28,262 nt of DNA, taken from the NCBI GenBank assembly GCA_035535195.1, contig DATLQK010000033.1:1-28262 (forward strand), read 5' to 3'. Positions 14,876-21,945 of the stretch are shown piece after piece. Every line of letters starts with the position of its first letter. Position 1 is the stretch's first letter. The position numbers and the translations under genes were made by a program. A model generated the notes under the pieces. That model had not been told where the DNA came from and did not search any database. It saw nothing but the letters and a program-made list of their open reading frames with translations. Source of the DNA: JACDAN01 sp035535195. GTDB lineage: Bacteria; Actinomycetota; Thermoleophilia; Gaiellales; Gaiellaceae.

Positions 14876-16753
14876 CTAGTCGGAGTCGGCGACGAACACG
14901 TCGTCGGCGACCTGGGCGTCGCTGTTCATCCGGATGATCTGCGAGAGCTTGTACCGGTAGTCGAGCCCGTAGAGCGCACAGACGGCCGCGAGCTCGGAAT
15001 CATTTGCGTAGAAGAACCGATCGCCAGCTCGAAGCGCTTCGAACTGCTTCTTCCAGATCGCGAGCTGCAACTCGCCGAACTCCGTCCCGGCGATGTGCTG
15101 CTCGGAGACCATGCCGACGAACGCGTCGAGCTTGTTGGGACTGCCGTAGATCGCCTTCAATCTCGCGGCGAGCGCCGTGCGCCGGATACCGACGACGGCC
15201 CCCTCCTCGGTCCCGAGCGGCAGCCGCTTGCCGTCCGCGTCGAAGACCTTGACGAAGTCGAGGCTGTCGGGATCGTCGATCGCGTCCCTGCGGTCGATCC
15301 GGCTGGTTCGCGGGAAGCGATCGGTCGCCTCGCCGGTGATCGAGGTGAACGACTGCTTAGGCGCCAGCCCGTACGCCGTTCGCAGGGAGTTGTACAACGG
15401 CATTCCGTGATCACGGCCACGCTCCACGTCGATCGCGCCGAGGTCGACCACGCCCTTGAAGCACTGCGGGAGGGTCGGCCCGTCGAGACAGGTCGGATTC
15501 CCCGGCACGGGGATCTCGAACAGCGTGCTCCGGAGCTGGTTGTCGATCAGCTCGTCGTTTTTGTACTCGGGTTCTGAGCCGATTCCCCTGAGCACCGGCC
15601 CGAGGCCGACCGCGGGAAGGAGATCGGGGTTGCCGAACGCGACGTTCAACGGGATGACGACGGTGTCCACGCCGTCCTCGTCCTCGACCTCGACGCCCTG
15701 CTGCTCGAACGCGTCGACCTGCTCGGGCGAGTACGTTCCGGGAGGTGCGATCGGCTCGAGCTGCCCGTGGATCATGCTGTGCGCCCGGTAACCGACGACC
15801 GCGAACTCGTTGGAGAGCGTGGCGTCGACGTTGTCCTTGTAGCCCTGGTACGGCGACAGCTCGACGCCGAGCGCGGGCAGGAACTCGTTGTAGGTGATCC
15901 ATTGCTGCTCGGCGCCGACTATGCGCCTGGCAATCTGGAACCTGGTCTCGTCCGACAGCCGGCGTGGGAGAGCGTTGACGATTCGGTTGTGTTCGCGGGC
16001 GAACAGCGTGTGGGTCGCGGTCAGGGCGACGTTCTCGTTCGCCCGTGTATCTCCGGCGACCATTGCGCGACTCGGCGTGGCGGCCAGCCGACCCATCAGC
16101 GCCATCTCGGGTGCCGTCGCTGCATTCCCGCGGGCATCTCGACGCGGGAGGTACCCGTGGTCGAGGAGAAGTTGCCCGCCGTTGTCTGAGAGCGTCCCGT
16201 TGTACGGTCCCTCCCGCAGCCACTCGAGCCGGTTCGTCGCGTCTCCGTACACGCTCGAGCCGTCGATGAAGCTGCTCACGGTGTTGATCTGCTGCCTCGC
16301 AGAGGTGACGCCTGTGCCTGGCGCCGCCGGGGTTCGGGAAAAGGGGATCACCCCGAGGGTGTTCGTGAACTCTTCGAGCGGGTCGCGCGCGTTGAACGCG
16401 ATCGACGCGTCCTCACCGCCGACCTCCTGGCGAAGGCCGAAGGTGTGGTCCATGAACTGCCCCCAGACAAAGCCCCATTGCGAGACGTTGTTCTCGGAGA
16501 AGAGGTTCTGGGCCCGGTCGTTAAAGATGCGGTTACTGACGTACCGCGTGTTCGGACCGGTGATCGGCTTCGCCACGCCGTCCGCGTAGTTGGCCGGTGC
16601 AACTCTGACGTACTGCGTCCCCGCCTGGCCCCAGCTGGAGTTGCCAGCGTTGTTCCCACTCCCGTCCATCGCACGAGACGAGGACGAGACGCCTGAGGCG
16701 ATCGGTACCAGGACGAGCAATGCCGCAAGCGTTCCCGCAGTTATGAGGCGCAT
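14876..16753 (-). CDS. Secreted animal-type haem peroxidase (peroxidase-cyclooxygenase superfamily)
   Basis: The 625-residue product begins with a signal peptide (MRLITAGTLAALLVLVPIASG) and should act outside the membrane. It carries the peroxidase-cyclooxygenase landmarks in order: the distal His in WGQFMDHTFGL (D102, H103), SSFIDGSSVYG, the distal Arg in GDTRANENVAL (R237), the THTLFAREHNRI helix, and the proximal His in VGYRAHSMIHG (H325). VDLGAIDVERGRDHG and SEQHIAGTEFGEL are the conserved later segments. The family oxidises halides, thiocyanate, phenols or lipids with hydrogen peroxide; the substrate is not predictable. The ATG has a good GGGAGG ribosome-binding site, and a sigma-70-like promoter is visible upstream. 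It is a single-gene transcript, convergent with the PAS kinase. Confidence 0.92.
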   Translation of the reverse strand: MRLITAGTLAALLVLVPIASGVSSSSRAMDGSGNNAGNSSWGQAGTQYVRVAPANYADGVAKPITGPNTRYVSNRIFNDRAQNLFSENNVSQWGFVWGQFMDHTFGLRQEVGGEDASIAFNARDPLEEFTNTLGVIPFSRTPAAPGTGVTSARQQINTVSSFIDGSSVYGDATNRLEWLREGPYNGTLSDNGGQLLLDHGYLPRRDARGNAATAPEMALMGRLAATPSRAMVAGDTRANENVALTATHTLFAREHNRIVNALPRRLSDETRFQIARRIVGAEQQWITYNEFLPALGVELSPYQGYKDNVDATLSNEFAVVGYRAHSMIHGQLEPIAPPGTYSPEQVDAFEQQGVEVEDEDGVDTVVIPLNVAFGNPDLLPAVGLGPVLRGIGSEPEYKNDELIDNQLRSTLFEIPVPGNPTCLDGPTLPQCFKGVVDLGAIDVERGRDHGMPLYNSLRTAYGLAPKQSFTSITGEATDRFPRTSRIDRRDAIDDPDSLDFVKVFDADGKRLPLGTEEGAVVGIRRTALAARLKAIYGSPNKLDAFVGMVSEQHIAGTEFGELQLAIWKKQFEALRAGDRFFYANDSELAAVCALYGLDYRYKLSQIIRMNSDAQVADDVFVADSD

Positions 16754-16829
16754 CTGCTGCCTCCCTCCCGAGCGAACTCCACTGCCGCACCGCGGCGTTC
16801 ACGTCGCATCGTGGGTCGAGGAAGCGGGC

Positions 16830-16857
16830 AGTATCCCAGGGAAAGGGATTACTTCAA
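16830..16857 (-). promoter_or_regulatory. Sigma-70-like promoter of the peroxidase gene
   Basis: On the minus strand TTGAAG (16857-16852) and GATACT (16835-16830) are separated by 16 bases, giving a transcript start near 16823 and a leader of about 70 bases with a GGGAGG site before the ATG at 16753. The rest of the 168-base gap down to the pdtaR stop is AT-richer than its surroundings and holds a short CCGCT/AGCGG hairpin. Confidence 0.5.
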
Positions 16858-16921
16858 GTGAAAACGGTATGAATCCGCTAAAGAAGCGGGAAAATTGCCC
16901 CAACGTGCGTGAGAAACGGAC

Positions 16922-17491
16922 CTAATCCGTTTCGAGCGTCGCGATCAGCGCGTCGGCGACGACCTTGAGCGGTTTGCCGGAGAGCTGGCTCGCCCGCCGG
17001 AGCCGAGCGAAGGCGTCCTGCTCCGACAGGCCGTCCCGCTCCATCAGCAAGCCCTTGGCCTTCTCGATCGCCTTGCGTGCCGCGAGCGCCTCGGCGAGCG
17101 AGTCCGCCTCTTCGCGCAGCGCGCTCAGCTCCTCGTGCCTTGCGCGCGCGGTCGCGATCGCGGGCAGCAGGTCGTTCTCGCGGAACGGCTTCACGAGGTA
17201 GCCGAAGACGCCGGCCTCGACCGCCCGGGCGACGAGCTCGCCCTGGCCGTAGGCGGTCAGCATTACGATCGGGATCGGCCGGTCCTCGAGGATCCGCTTC
17301 GCTGCCTCGATTCCGTCGAGCCGGGGCATCTTCACGTCGAGGATCGCGAGCTCCGGCTGCTCGGCCTCGGCCAGCTCGATTGCCTCGAGCCCGTCGCGCG
17401 CCTCGGCGCAGACCTCGTGGCCCGCCTCCTCCAGCAGCTTCCGGAGGTCGAGGCGGATGATCGTCTCGTCCTCGGCGATCAGGATCCTCAT
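16922..17491 (-). CDS. pdtaR: Response regulator with RNA-binding ANTAR domain (PdtaR-like)
   Basis: This 189-residue regulator has a receiver domain (about 1-120) with acidic pocket ILIAEDE (E7, D8), phosphorylated Asp in LAILDVKMP (D52), VMLTAYG, and the conserved Lys in YLVKPF. A helical linker leads to an ANTAR domain (about 130-185), with AIEKAKGLLMERDGLSEQDAF as its core, cited here as AIEKAKGLLMER and GLSEQDAF. ANTAR domains bind paired RNA hairpins with six-base loops and prevent terminator formation when activated by phosphorylation. It overlaps the upstream kinase gene by four bases (ATGA), matching the mycobacterial PdtaS/PdtaR pair. Candidate RNA targets lie within this window before both glutamine synthetase genes. 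It is not a DNA-binding regulator. Confidence 0.92.
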   Translation of the reverse strand: MRILIAEDETIIRLDLRKLLEEAGHEVCAEARDGLEAIELAEAEQPELAILDVKMPRLDGIEAAKRILEDRPIPIVMLTAYGQGELVARAVEAGVFGYLVKPFRENDLLPAIATARARHEELSALREEADSLAEALAARKAIEKAKGLLMERDGLSEQDAFARLRRASQLSGKPLKVVADALIATLETD

Positions 17492-18894
17492 GCGGGGAAC
17501 GCGACCTCCGCCCGGAGGCCCTGTTCGGAGCGAAGCGTGAGCGTGCCGCGGAGCTCGTCGCGGACGAGCGCGTCGACGATCGAGAGGCCGGTGCCCGTCG
17601 GCTGCCCGCTCACGCCCTCCCCGTCGTCGGCGACCGCGAGCATCACCTCGGCGTTCCGCCGCGCCAGCTCGACCGTGATCGTCTGGCCGCCGTGCTCGAG
17701 CGCGTTCTGGAGCAGCTCGCTGAAGACGAGCGCGAGCGCGGTCGCCTGGTTGGCGGCCAGCGAGACCGGCTCCAGCTGCGAGTCGATCCGCTTCGGCGTC
17801 CCCGTGCCCTGCACGAGCATCGCCCGAAGCCGGTCGAGCAGCTCCGCCAGCTCGACGTCGTCGTGACGCCGCTCCGTCAGCACCTCGTGGACCGCCGCGA
17901 TCGCGAGGATGCGGTTGGCGGAGTCGTCAAGCGCCTTGCGCGGATCGACGCCGTCGTCGGCGCGTGCCTGGAGCCGGAGAAGTGACGCGACCGTCTGGAG
18001 GTTGTTCTTGACGCGATGGTGGATCTCCTGGGCGAGGACGCCGCGCATCACCGCCCGCCCGTGCTCGAGCGCCACCGCCGCATGGTGGGCGATCGAGGAC
18101 AGCAGCGCCCGCTCCTGCTCCGTGAACGGCGTGTCGCGGTCGACGACCAACTCGCCGATCTGCCGCCCCTTCCAGCGGAGCGGCAGCCGGACCGCGTGCG
18201 TGCCCGCCTGCCCCTCGGGCCAGGCGATCTCGCCGTCCTCGAGCACGAGGGCGGCACCCGTCGCGTCGACCGACTCGACCGTCGTTCGCACGATCGCCTC
18301 CAGCGACTCCTCCAGGTAGAGCGACTCCGAGACGGCCTCGGAGATGCGCGCCAGAGCCTCGAGCTCACCGACCCGTCGCTGCGCCTCGGTGTACAGCTTC
18401 GCGTGCTCGATCGACTGCGCCACCTGGCCGGCGATGGCAAGCAGGAGCTCGATCTCCTCGGCCATGAACTCACGCGGCTCGACCGTCCGCACGTTCAGGG
18501 CTCCGGCGAGCTTCTCGCGCGCGAGGATCGGGACGGCGAGGATCGACTCGTACTGGTCCTCCTCGAGATTCGGGAATGCCTTGAACCGCGGGTCGAGGTG
18601 CGCCTGCGCGGCGATCATGATCGGCGCGCGCTCGGCGGCAGCTGTGCCGGTGATGCCCTCGCCCGGCCGCATCTTGGGACGCCTTGTCATCGCCTCGACG
18701 GCCGTCCCGTGGGTGGCGCGCAGCACGAGCTCGTCAGCTCCCTCGTCGTAGAGATAGACGAAGCAGGCCTCCGTCCCGAGTGCTTCCGCGACCTTGCTAG
18801 CGACGAGCGCCAGCACCTCTTCGAGGTCGAGCGTCGAGTTGACGGCGGCGATCGTCTCCGTGAGCAGCCGCAGGTGCCGTGCCCGGGCGTCCAT
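17488..18894 (-). CDS. pdtaS: PdtaS-like sensor histidine kinase (GAF-GAF/PAS-HisKA_2)
   Basis: This 468-residue kinase is soluble, with no membrane helix. A GAF domain occupies about residues 20-165 (ACFVYLYDEGADELVLRAT; MRPGEGITGTAA; AVPILAREKLAGAL) and a second GAF/PAS-like sensor about 180-285. The HisKA_2 phosphoacceptor region reads EIHHRVKNNLQ (H292/H293), followed by TVASLLRLQAR, as in mycobacterial PdtaS. The ATPase domain has the N box ELLQNALEHGG, then DDGEGV and GTGLSIVDALV. It is the cognate partner of the ANTAR regulator, whose ATG overlaps its TGA. Known PdtaS proteins signal constitutively until shut down by a ligand or metal; whether that holds here is unknown. The ATG at 18894 faces a divergent gene across 132 bases. 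Confidence 0.9.
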   Translation of the reverse strand: MDARARHLRLLTETIAAVNSTLDLEEVLALVASKVAEALGTEACFVYLYDEGADELVLRATHGTAVEAMTRRPKMRPGEGITGTAAAERAPIMIAAQAHLDPRFKAFPNLEEDQYESILAVPILAREKLAGALNVRTVEPREFMAEEIELLLAIAGQVAQSIEHAKLYTEAQRRVGELEALARISEAVSESLYLEESLEAIVRTTVESVDATGAALVLEDGEIAWPEGQAGTHAVRLPLRWKGRQIGELVVDRDTPFTEQERALLSSIAHHAAVALEHGRAVMRGVLAQEIHHRVKNNLQTVASLLRLQARADDGVDPRKALDDSANRILAIAAVHEVLTERRHDDVELAELLDRLRAMLVQGTGTPKRIDSQLEPVSLAANQATALALVFSELLQNALEHGGQTITVELARRNAEVMLAVADDGEGVSGQPTGTGLSIVDALVRDELRGTLTLRSEQGLRAEVAFPA

Positions 18895-18983
18895 CGGCTC
18901 GATTCTAGGAACGCCTGGCTTCGTTGAATTCGATACAAGGAAGTGGGAAGATCGTTGGCGCCCTACCCGTCATGAAAAGGAGA

Positions 18984-19006
18984 GCGGCGCCGAGTCGCGG
19001 CGCCGC
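18984..19006 (+). promoter_or_regulatory. Hairpin in the 5' leader of the DDRA-repeat gene
   Basis: GCGGCGCCG (18984-18992) and CGGCGCCGC (18998-19006) form a perfect 9-bp stem with loop AGTCG, ending ten bases before the AAAGGAG ribosome-binding site of the next gene. There is no T run, so it is more likely an mRNA-stability or translation element than a terminator. The divergent promoters to left and right must share the 132-base gap; no hexamers stand out. Confidence 0.5.
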
Positions 19007-19026
19007 GTCAACTCGAAAGGAGCGCC

Positions 19027-20001
19027 ATGGAGAAGTTGGCTGCACGAGCGGCGCTCGTGCCGGCACCGGGCGTGGGCGAGGGGATCGCGACCTCCGTCTC
19101 GAGAAGCGAGATCGAAGAGGTACTCGCGAGCGAGGGCGAGCCGATCCAGCTCGTGCTCGACGTCAAGCGGTTCTCCGACGGCGAAGGCTCCGAATCCCAC
19201 ACCGTCGCTGTCTCCTGGGAGCGGTCGGATCTCGAGCGCGTGCTCGAAGAGGCCCCCGGGGACCAGGTCGTACTGACGTTCGACGGTGAGGCGCTGCGGC
19301 AGGCGGTGGAAGGAGATGTCGAAGCGCACGGGCTCCGGGAGCTCGCGGTCACACTCGCCGTCGCCGCCACGGCGGCGACCGGAGTAGCGCAGGCGACCGC
19401 GGCGCCCGACCCGGGAGGTCCGGTCGGCGCCGGCGTCGCCGGCGTCGCCATCACGCAGACCTCGGGTCCGGACGACCGAGCAGTGTCGCGGGCGGCACCG
19501 GTCGCCACGCCTCAGCTCGCGTCCGATGATCGCGCCGTCACGCGCGCGGCGCCGACACCGGCGCCGCAGCTCGGGGTGGACGACCGCACGGTCCCGAGGG
19601 CCACGCCCATCGAGGCGCCGGCGCCCGGTGTTGCACCGGACGATCGGGCTGTGCCGAGGGCGGTGACGCCGATCGACACGCCGGCGCTCGCCCCGGACGA
19701 CCGGGCTGCGCCGAGGGCGACGCCGATCGAGGCGCCGGCTCCTGGTGTTGCACCGGACGATCGGGCTGTGCCGAGGGCGGTGACGCCGATCGATACGCCG
19801 GCGCTCGCCCCGGACGACCGGGCCGTCCCTCGCGCGGGGGCGCCGATCGACATACCGGCGGCCGGCACGGCCTCGGATCCCGGACCCTCGTGGGCTCCGA
19901 GCCCGGCCCAGACGATCGTTCTCGCAGGCGGGATCGCACTCGCGATCGCGGGAGCGTTCTTCCTCGTCGGCGACCGACGGGTTCGACCGCGTCCGATCTA
20001 G
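19027..20001 (+). CDS. Single-pass membrane protein with proline-rich DDRA repeats, function unknown
   Basis: I do not recognise this 324-residue protein. Residues 1-105 form an acidic, folded-looking domain with two similar units (LVLDVKRFSDGEGSESHTVAV split as LVLDVKRFSDGEG; VVLTFDGEALRQAVEGDVEA). An Ala-rich segment follows at about 108-125. From about 145 to 285 there are eight or so copies of (P)DDRAVxRA spaced by proline-rich linkers such as TPIDTPALA and TPIEAPAPGVA. The C-terminus has one membrane helix (TIVLAGGIALAIAGAFFLV) followed by basic DRRVRPRP, so the repeat stalk is probably outside and the tail inside. The ATG has an AAAGGAG ribosome-binding site. A strong terminator follows the stop, so it is a single-gene unit. 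A cell-envelope spacer or attachment role is only a guess. Confidence 0.8.
   Translation: MEKLAARAALVPAPGVGEGIATSVSRSEIEEVLASEGEPIQLVLDVKRFSDGEGSESHTVAVSWERSDLERVLEEAPGDQVVLTFDGEALRQAVEGDVEAHGLRELAVTLAVAATAATGVAQATAAPDPGGPVGAGVAGVAITQTSGPDDRAVSRAAPVATPQLASDDRAVTRAAPTPAPQLGVDDRTVPRATPIEAPAPGVAPDDRAVPRAVTPIDTPALAPDDRAAPRATPIEAPAPGVAPDDRAVPRAVTPIDTPALAPDDRAVPRAGAPIDIPAAGTASDPGPSWAPSPAQTIVLAGGIALAIAGAFFLVGDRRVRPRPI
19600..19833 (+). repeat. Tandem duplication of a 117-base unit inside the DDRA-repeat gene
   Basis: Two in-frame copies, 19600-19716 and 19717-19833, each encode 39 residues containing two DDRA motifs (ATPIEAPAPGVAPDDRA..., then VTPIDTPALAPDDRA...). The DNA of the copies is nearly identical, more so than codon choice requires, pointing to a recent slip or recombination event. 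Confidence 0.85.
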
Positions 20002-20012
20002 GACACGGCTGG

Positions 20013-20044
20013 ACGGAGCGCCGCCCGTCGGCGGCGCTCCGTTT
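20013..20044 (+). terminator. Strong terminator-like hairpin after the DDRA-repeat gene
   Basis: A perfect 13-bp stem (ACGGAGCGCCGCC with GGCGGCGCTCCGT) with a CGTC loop starts 11 bases after the stop codon and is followed by TT and C-rich sequence. The U tract is short, as is common in high-GC actinobacteria. Confidence 0.75.
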
Positions 20045-20098
20045 CCGCCGCTTACAGAGTCCTTACCTCCGCGGCGAAGATCCTTGACACGGCAGGCG

Positions 20099-20104
20099 TA
20101 GCGT
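20099..20104 (+). promoter_or_regulatory. Candidate -10 box for a leaderless PRC-barrel gene transcript
   Basis: TAGCGT (TANNNT) is seven bases before the GTG at 20112. A perfect TTGACA lies at 20084-20089, but its spacing to this box is too short (9 bases), so the two may belong to different promoters or one is chance. Confidence 0.3.
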
Positions 20105-20111
20105 TGTCTGC

Positions 20112-20369
20112 GTGAGCGACGTCGCCCTCCCGAATCTGCAGCGGACGATCGGCTTTCGGGTCGCAGACGTGAGCGGCAGGCCGGTCGGACGGGTCGAGTG
20201 CCCGATGTACGGCACGACGCCGGATGTTCCGGACGCGCTCGCCGTGCGCTTCGGGTTCCTGTCGCGCCGGCGTCGTCTCGTCCCCGCCAGCGCGATCGAG
20301 GAGATCGACGGCTCGAGCGGCGTCGTGGGCCTCAATGTCGGCCGCGAGACGATTCGCGCATTCCTCTAG
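20112..20369 (+). CDS. PRC-barrel domain protein, 85 residues
   Basis: The small protein opens with GFRVADVSGRPVGRVE and continues DALAVRFGFL, RRLVPASAIEEID and GVVGLNV, the strand order of a PRC-barrel (the fold in photosynthetic reaction-centre H subunits and RimM). Stand-alone PRC-barrel proteins are widespread in bacteria and mostly uncharacterised; some bind RNA or envelope components. It has no signal peptide. GTG at 20112 is the only sensible start and has no ribosome-binding site, while a -10-like box fits a leaderless message. It is convergent with glnA; a pair of hairpins lies between them. Confidence 0.65.
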   Translation: MSDVALPNLQRTIGFRVADVSGRPVGRVECPMYGTTPDVPDALAVRFGFLSRRRRLVPASAIEEIDGSSGVVGLNVGRETIRAFL

Positions 20370-20418
20370 GGGAATAGCGCTAGTAGGCAAATCTTGCGCG
20401 ATCGAGGAGAATAGGAGC

Positions 20419-20487
20419 GTCTCACCCCCCTGCGGCGGGTGGGACGAACTGACGGCCGACTGCGAGCTGCAATGACTTTGCAGCTCG
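20419..20487. terminator. Two tandem hairpins between convergent PRC-barrel and glnA genes
   Basis: The 134-base gap holds a 9-bp hairpin (GTCTCACCC 20419-20427 with GGGTGGGAC 20437-20445, one G-U) and a perfect 10-bp hairpin (CGAGCTGCAA 20463-20472 with TTGCAGCTCG 20478-20487). The second probably terminates one or both transcripts. A T-rich TCGTTCTT follows on the plus strand. A small RNA is possible but not shown. Confidence 0.5.
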
Positions 20488-20503
20488 TGGTCGTTCTTCG
20501 GCG

Positions 20504-21868
20504 TTACAAGACCGGCAGATACCGCTCCAACTCCCACTCCGTGAGCTGTACGCGGTACTCGTCCCACTCTTTTCGCTTGAGCTCCACATAGCGGTCGAAG
20601 ATGTGCGGCCCGAGTGCCTTCCGCGCGAGCTCCGACTGGGAGAGCTCGTCGATCGCCTCGCCCAGGGTCTCCGGCAGCGAGACGATCCCGCGCTCCCGCC
20701 GCTGCTCCGCGGTCAGGTGGTACAGGTTCGTCTCCATCGGGTCGGGGAGCTCGTAGCCCCGCTCGATGCCCTCGAGCCCGGCGTGGAGGAGCGCCGCGAA
20801 GGTCAGGTACGGGTTGCACGCGGGGTCGGGGCAGCGGATCTCGGCGCGGGTCGCCTGCTCGGAGCCGGGCTTGTAGAGCGGGATGCGGATCAGTGCCGAG
20901 CGGTTCCGCTGCGACCAGGCGACGTAGACCGGCGCCTCGTAGCCGGGCACGAGCCGCTTGTACGAGTTCACCCACTGCGCGAACACCGCCGCGATCTCAC
21001 GGGCGTGGCGGAGCTGCCCGGCGATGAACGCCTTCCCGGTCTCGGACAGGTGCCACCTGTCGTCCGCGTCGAAGAACTGATTCCGGGTGTCGCTGAAAAG
21101 CGACATGTGCGTGTGCATCCCCGAGCCGTTCTCGCCGAAGATCGGCTTCGGCATGAAGGTCGCGTGGTAGCCGGCCTTCTTCGCGATCTCCTTGACGATC
21201 AGCCGGTAGGTGATCGTGTGGTCGGCCATCTCGAGCGCCGGCGCGAACCGCATGTCGATCTCGTGCTGCGACGGACCGACCTCGTGGTGGACGTACTCGA
21301 TTGGGATCCCCATCGACTCCAACGCCCGCACCGTCTCCTGGCGCAGCTCGCTCGCCGCGTCCAACGTCGTCATCGCGAAGTAGCCGCCCTCGTCGAGCGT
21401 CTCCGTGCCCTGGGCGCTGCGGAAGAGGAAATACTCCAGCTCCGGCCCGACGTTGAAGGTGTCGAAGCCGAGGTCCTTCATGCGCTCGAGCGCGCGCCGC
21501 AGAACGTAGCGCGGGTCGCCATCGTACGGGTTCCCGTCCGGCGTGACGACGTCGCAGATCATCCGCGCGACCTTCGTCTCCCCCTCGCGCCAGGGCATCA
21601 GCTGGAAGGTGGTCGGGTCGGGGATCGCGACCATGTCCGATTCCTCGATCGCGTTGAACCCGGTGATCGAGGAGCCGTCGAAGCCCATGCCGTCGTCGAG
21701 CGCGTCGTCCATCTCGGCGGGCGTCACGGCGAAGCTCTTCAGGTGCCCCTCGAGGTCGGTGAACCACAGGAGGAGGAACTCGACCCCCTCGTCCTTGATC
21801 CGATTGAGGACGGCCTTCCGGTCCTCGACCACCGACGTCGCCCTCGCCCTGCTCTCCACCTGCGCCAT
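20504..21868 (-). CDS. glnA: Glutamine synthetase type I, alpha (Bacillus-like) subgroup
   Basis: Glutamine synthetase joins ammonia to glutamate using ATP in the cytoplasm. The 454-residue product has the family signatures: FDGSSITGFN, GPELEYFLF, HHEVGPSQHEIDMRF, the ATP loop NGSGMHTHMSLF and NRSALIRIP. The region around NLYHLTAEQRRERGI and the end (EWDEYRVQLTEWELERYLP) follow the Bacillus-type GSI-alpha pattern and lack the NLYDLPPEE adenylylation motif, so regulation by adenylylation is unlikely. The ATG at 21868 is preferred over the GTG at 21871 because AGGAGG then has normal spacing. The gene follows a six-gene exporter operon after only 76 bases, and that gap contains a paired-hairpin plus terminator element, suggesting control by ANTAR antitermination. 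Confidence 0.93.
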   Translation of the reverse strand: MAQVESRARATSVVEDRKAVLNRIKDEGVEFLLLWFTDLEGHLKSFAVTPAEMDDALDDGMGFDGSSITGFNAIEESDMVAIPDPTTFQLMPWREGETKVARMICDVVTPDGNPYDGDPRYVLRRALERMKDLGFDTFNVGPELEYFLFRSAQGTETLDEGGYFAMTTLDAASELRQETVRALESMGIPIEYVHHEVGPSQHEIDMRFAPALEMADHTITYRLIVKEIAKKAGYHATFMPKPIFGENGSGMHTHMSLFSDTRNQFFDADDRWHLSETGKAFIAGQLRHAREIAAVFAQWVNSYKRLVPGYEAPVYVAWSQRNRSALIRIPLYKPGSEQATRAEIRCPDPACNPYLTFAALLHAGLEGIERGYELPDPMETNLYHLTAEQRRERGIVSLPETLGEAIDELSQSELARKALGPHIFDRYVELKRKEWDEYRVQLTEWELERYLPVL

Positions 21869-21887
21869 CACGCCTCCTCGAAAAGAG

Positions 21888-21945
21888 AAAAGCCCCGGGC
21901 AACCGCCCGAGGCCCCGTTGCCCCAACGCGGCGGAGCGTACCACC
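21888..21945 (-). promoter_or_regulatory. Candidate ANTAR-responsive antiterminator/terminator before glnA
   Basis: Read on the minus strand. Hairpin P1 pairs GGTGG (21945-21941) with CCGCC (21934-21930) around the six-base loop TACGCT. After four bases, P2 pairs TGGGGC (21925-21920) with GCCTCG (21913-21908) around the six-base loop AACGGG (A at 1, G at 4). The P2 right arm is also the left arm of a terminator, GCCTCGGGC (21913-21905) with GCCCGGGGC (21900-21892), followed by TTTT, CTC and TTTT. P2 and the terminator cannot form together. P1 begins on the last base of the upstream MFS stop codon. The same design precedes the second glutamine synthetase gene. Confidence 0.6.

Noticed and set aside
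19600..19833. CRISPR-like array
   Set aside because: The repeats are in frame, contiguous and encode a proline-rich protein; there are no unique spacers.
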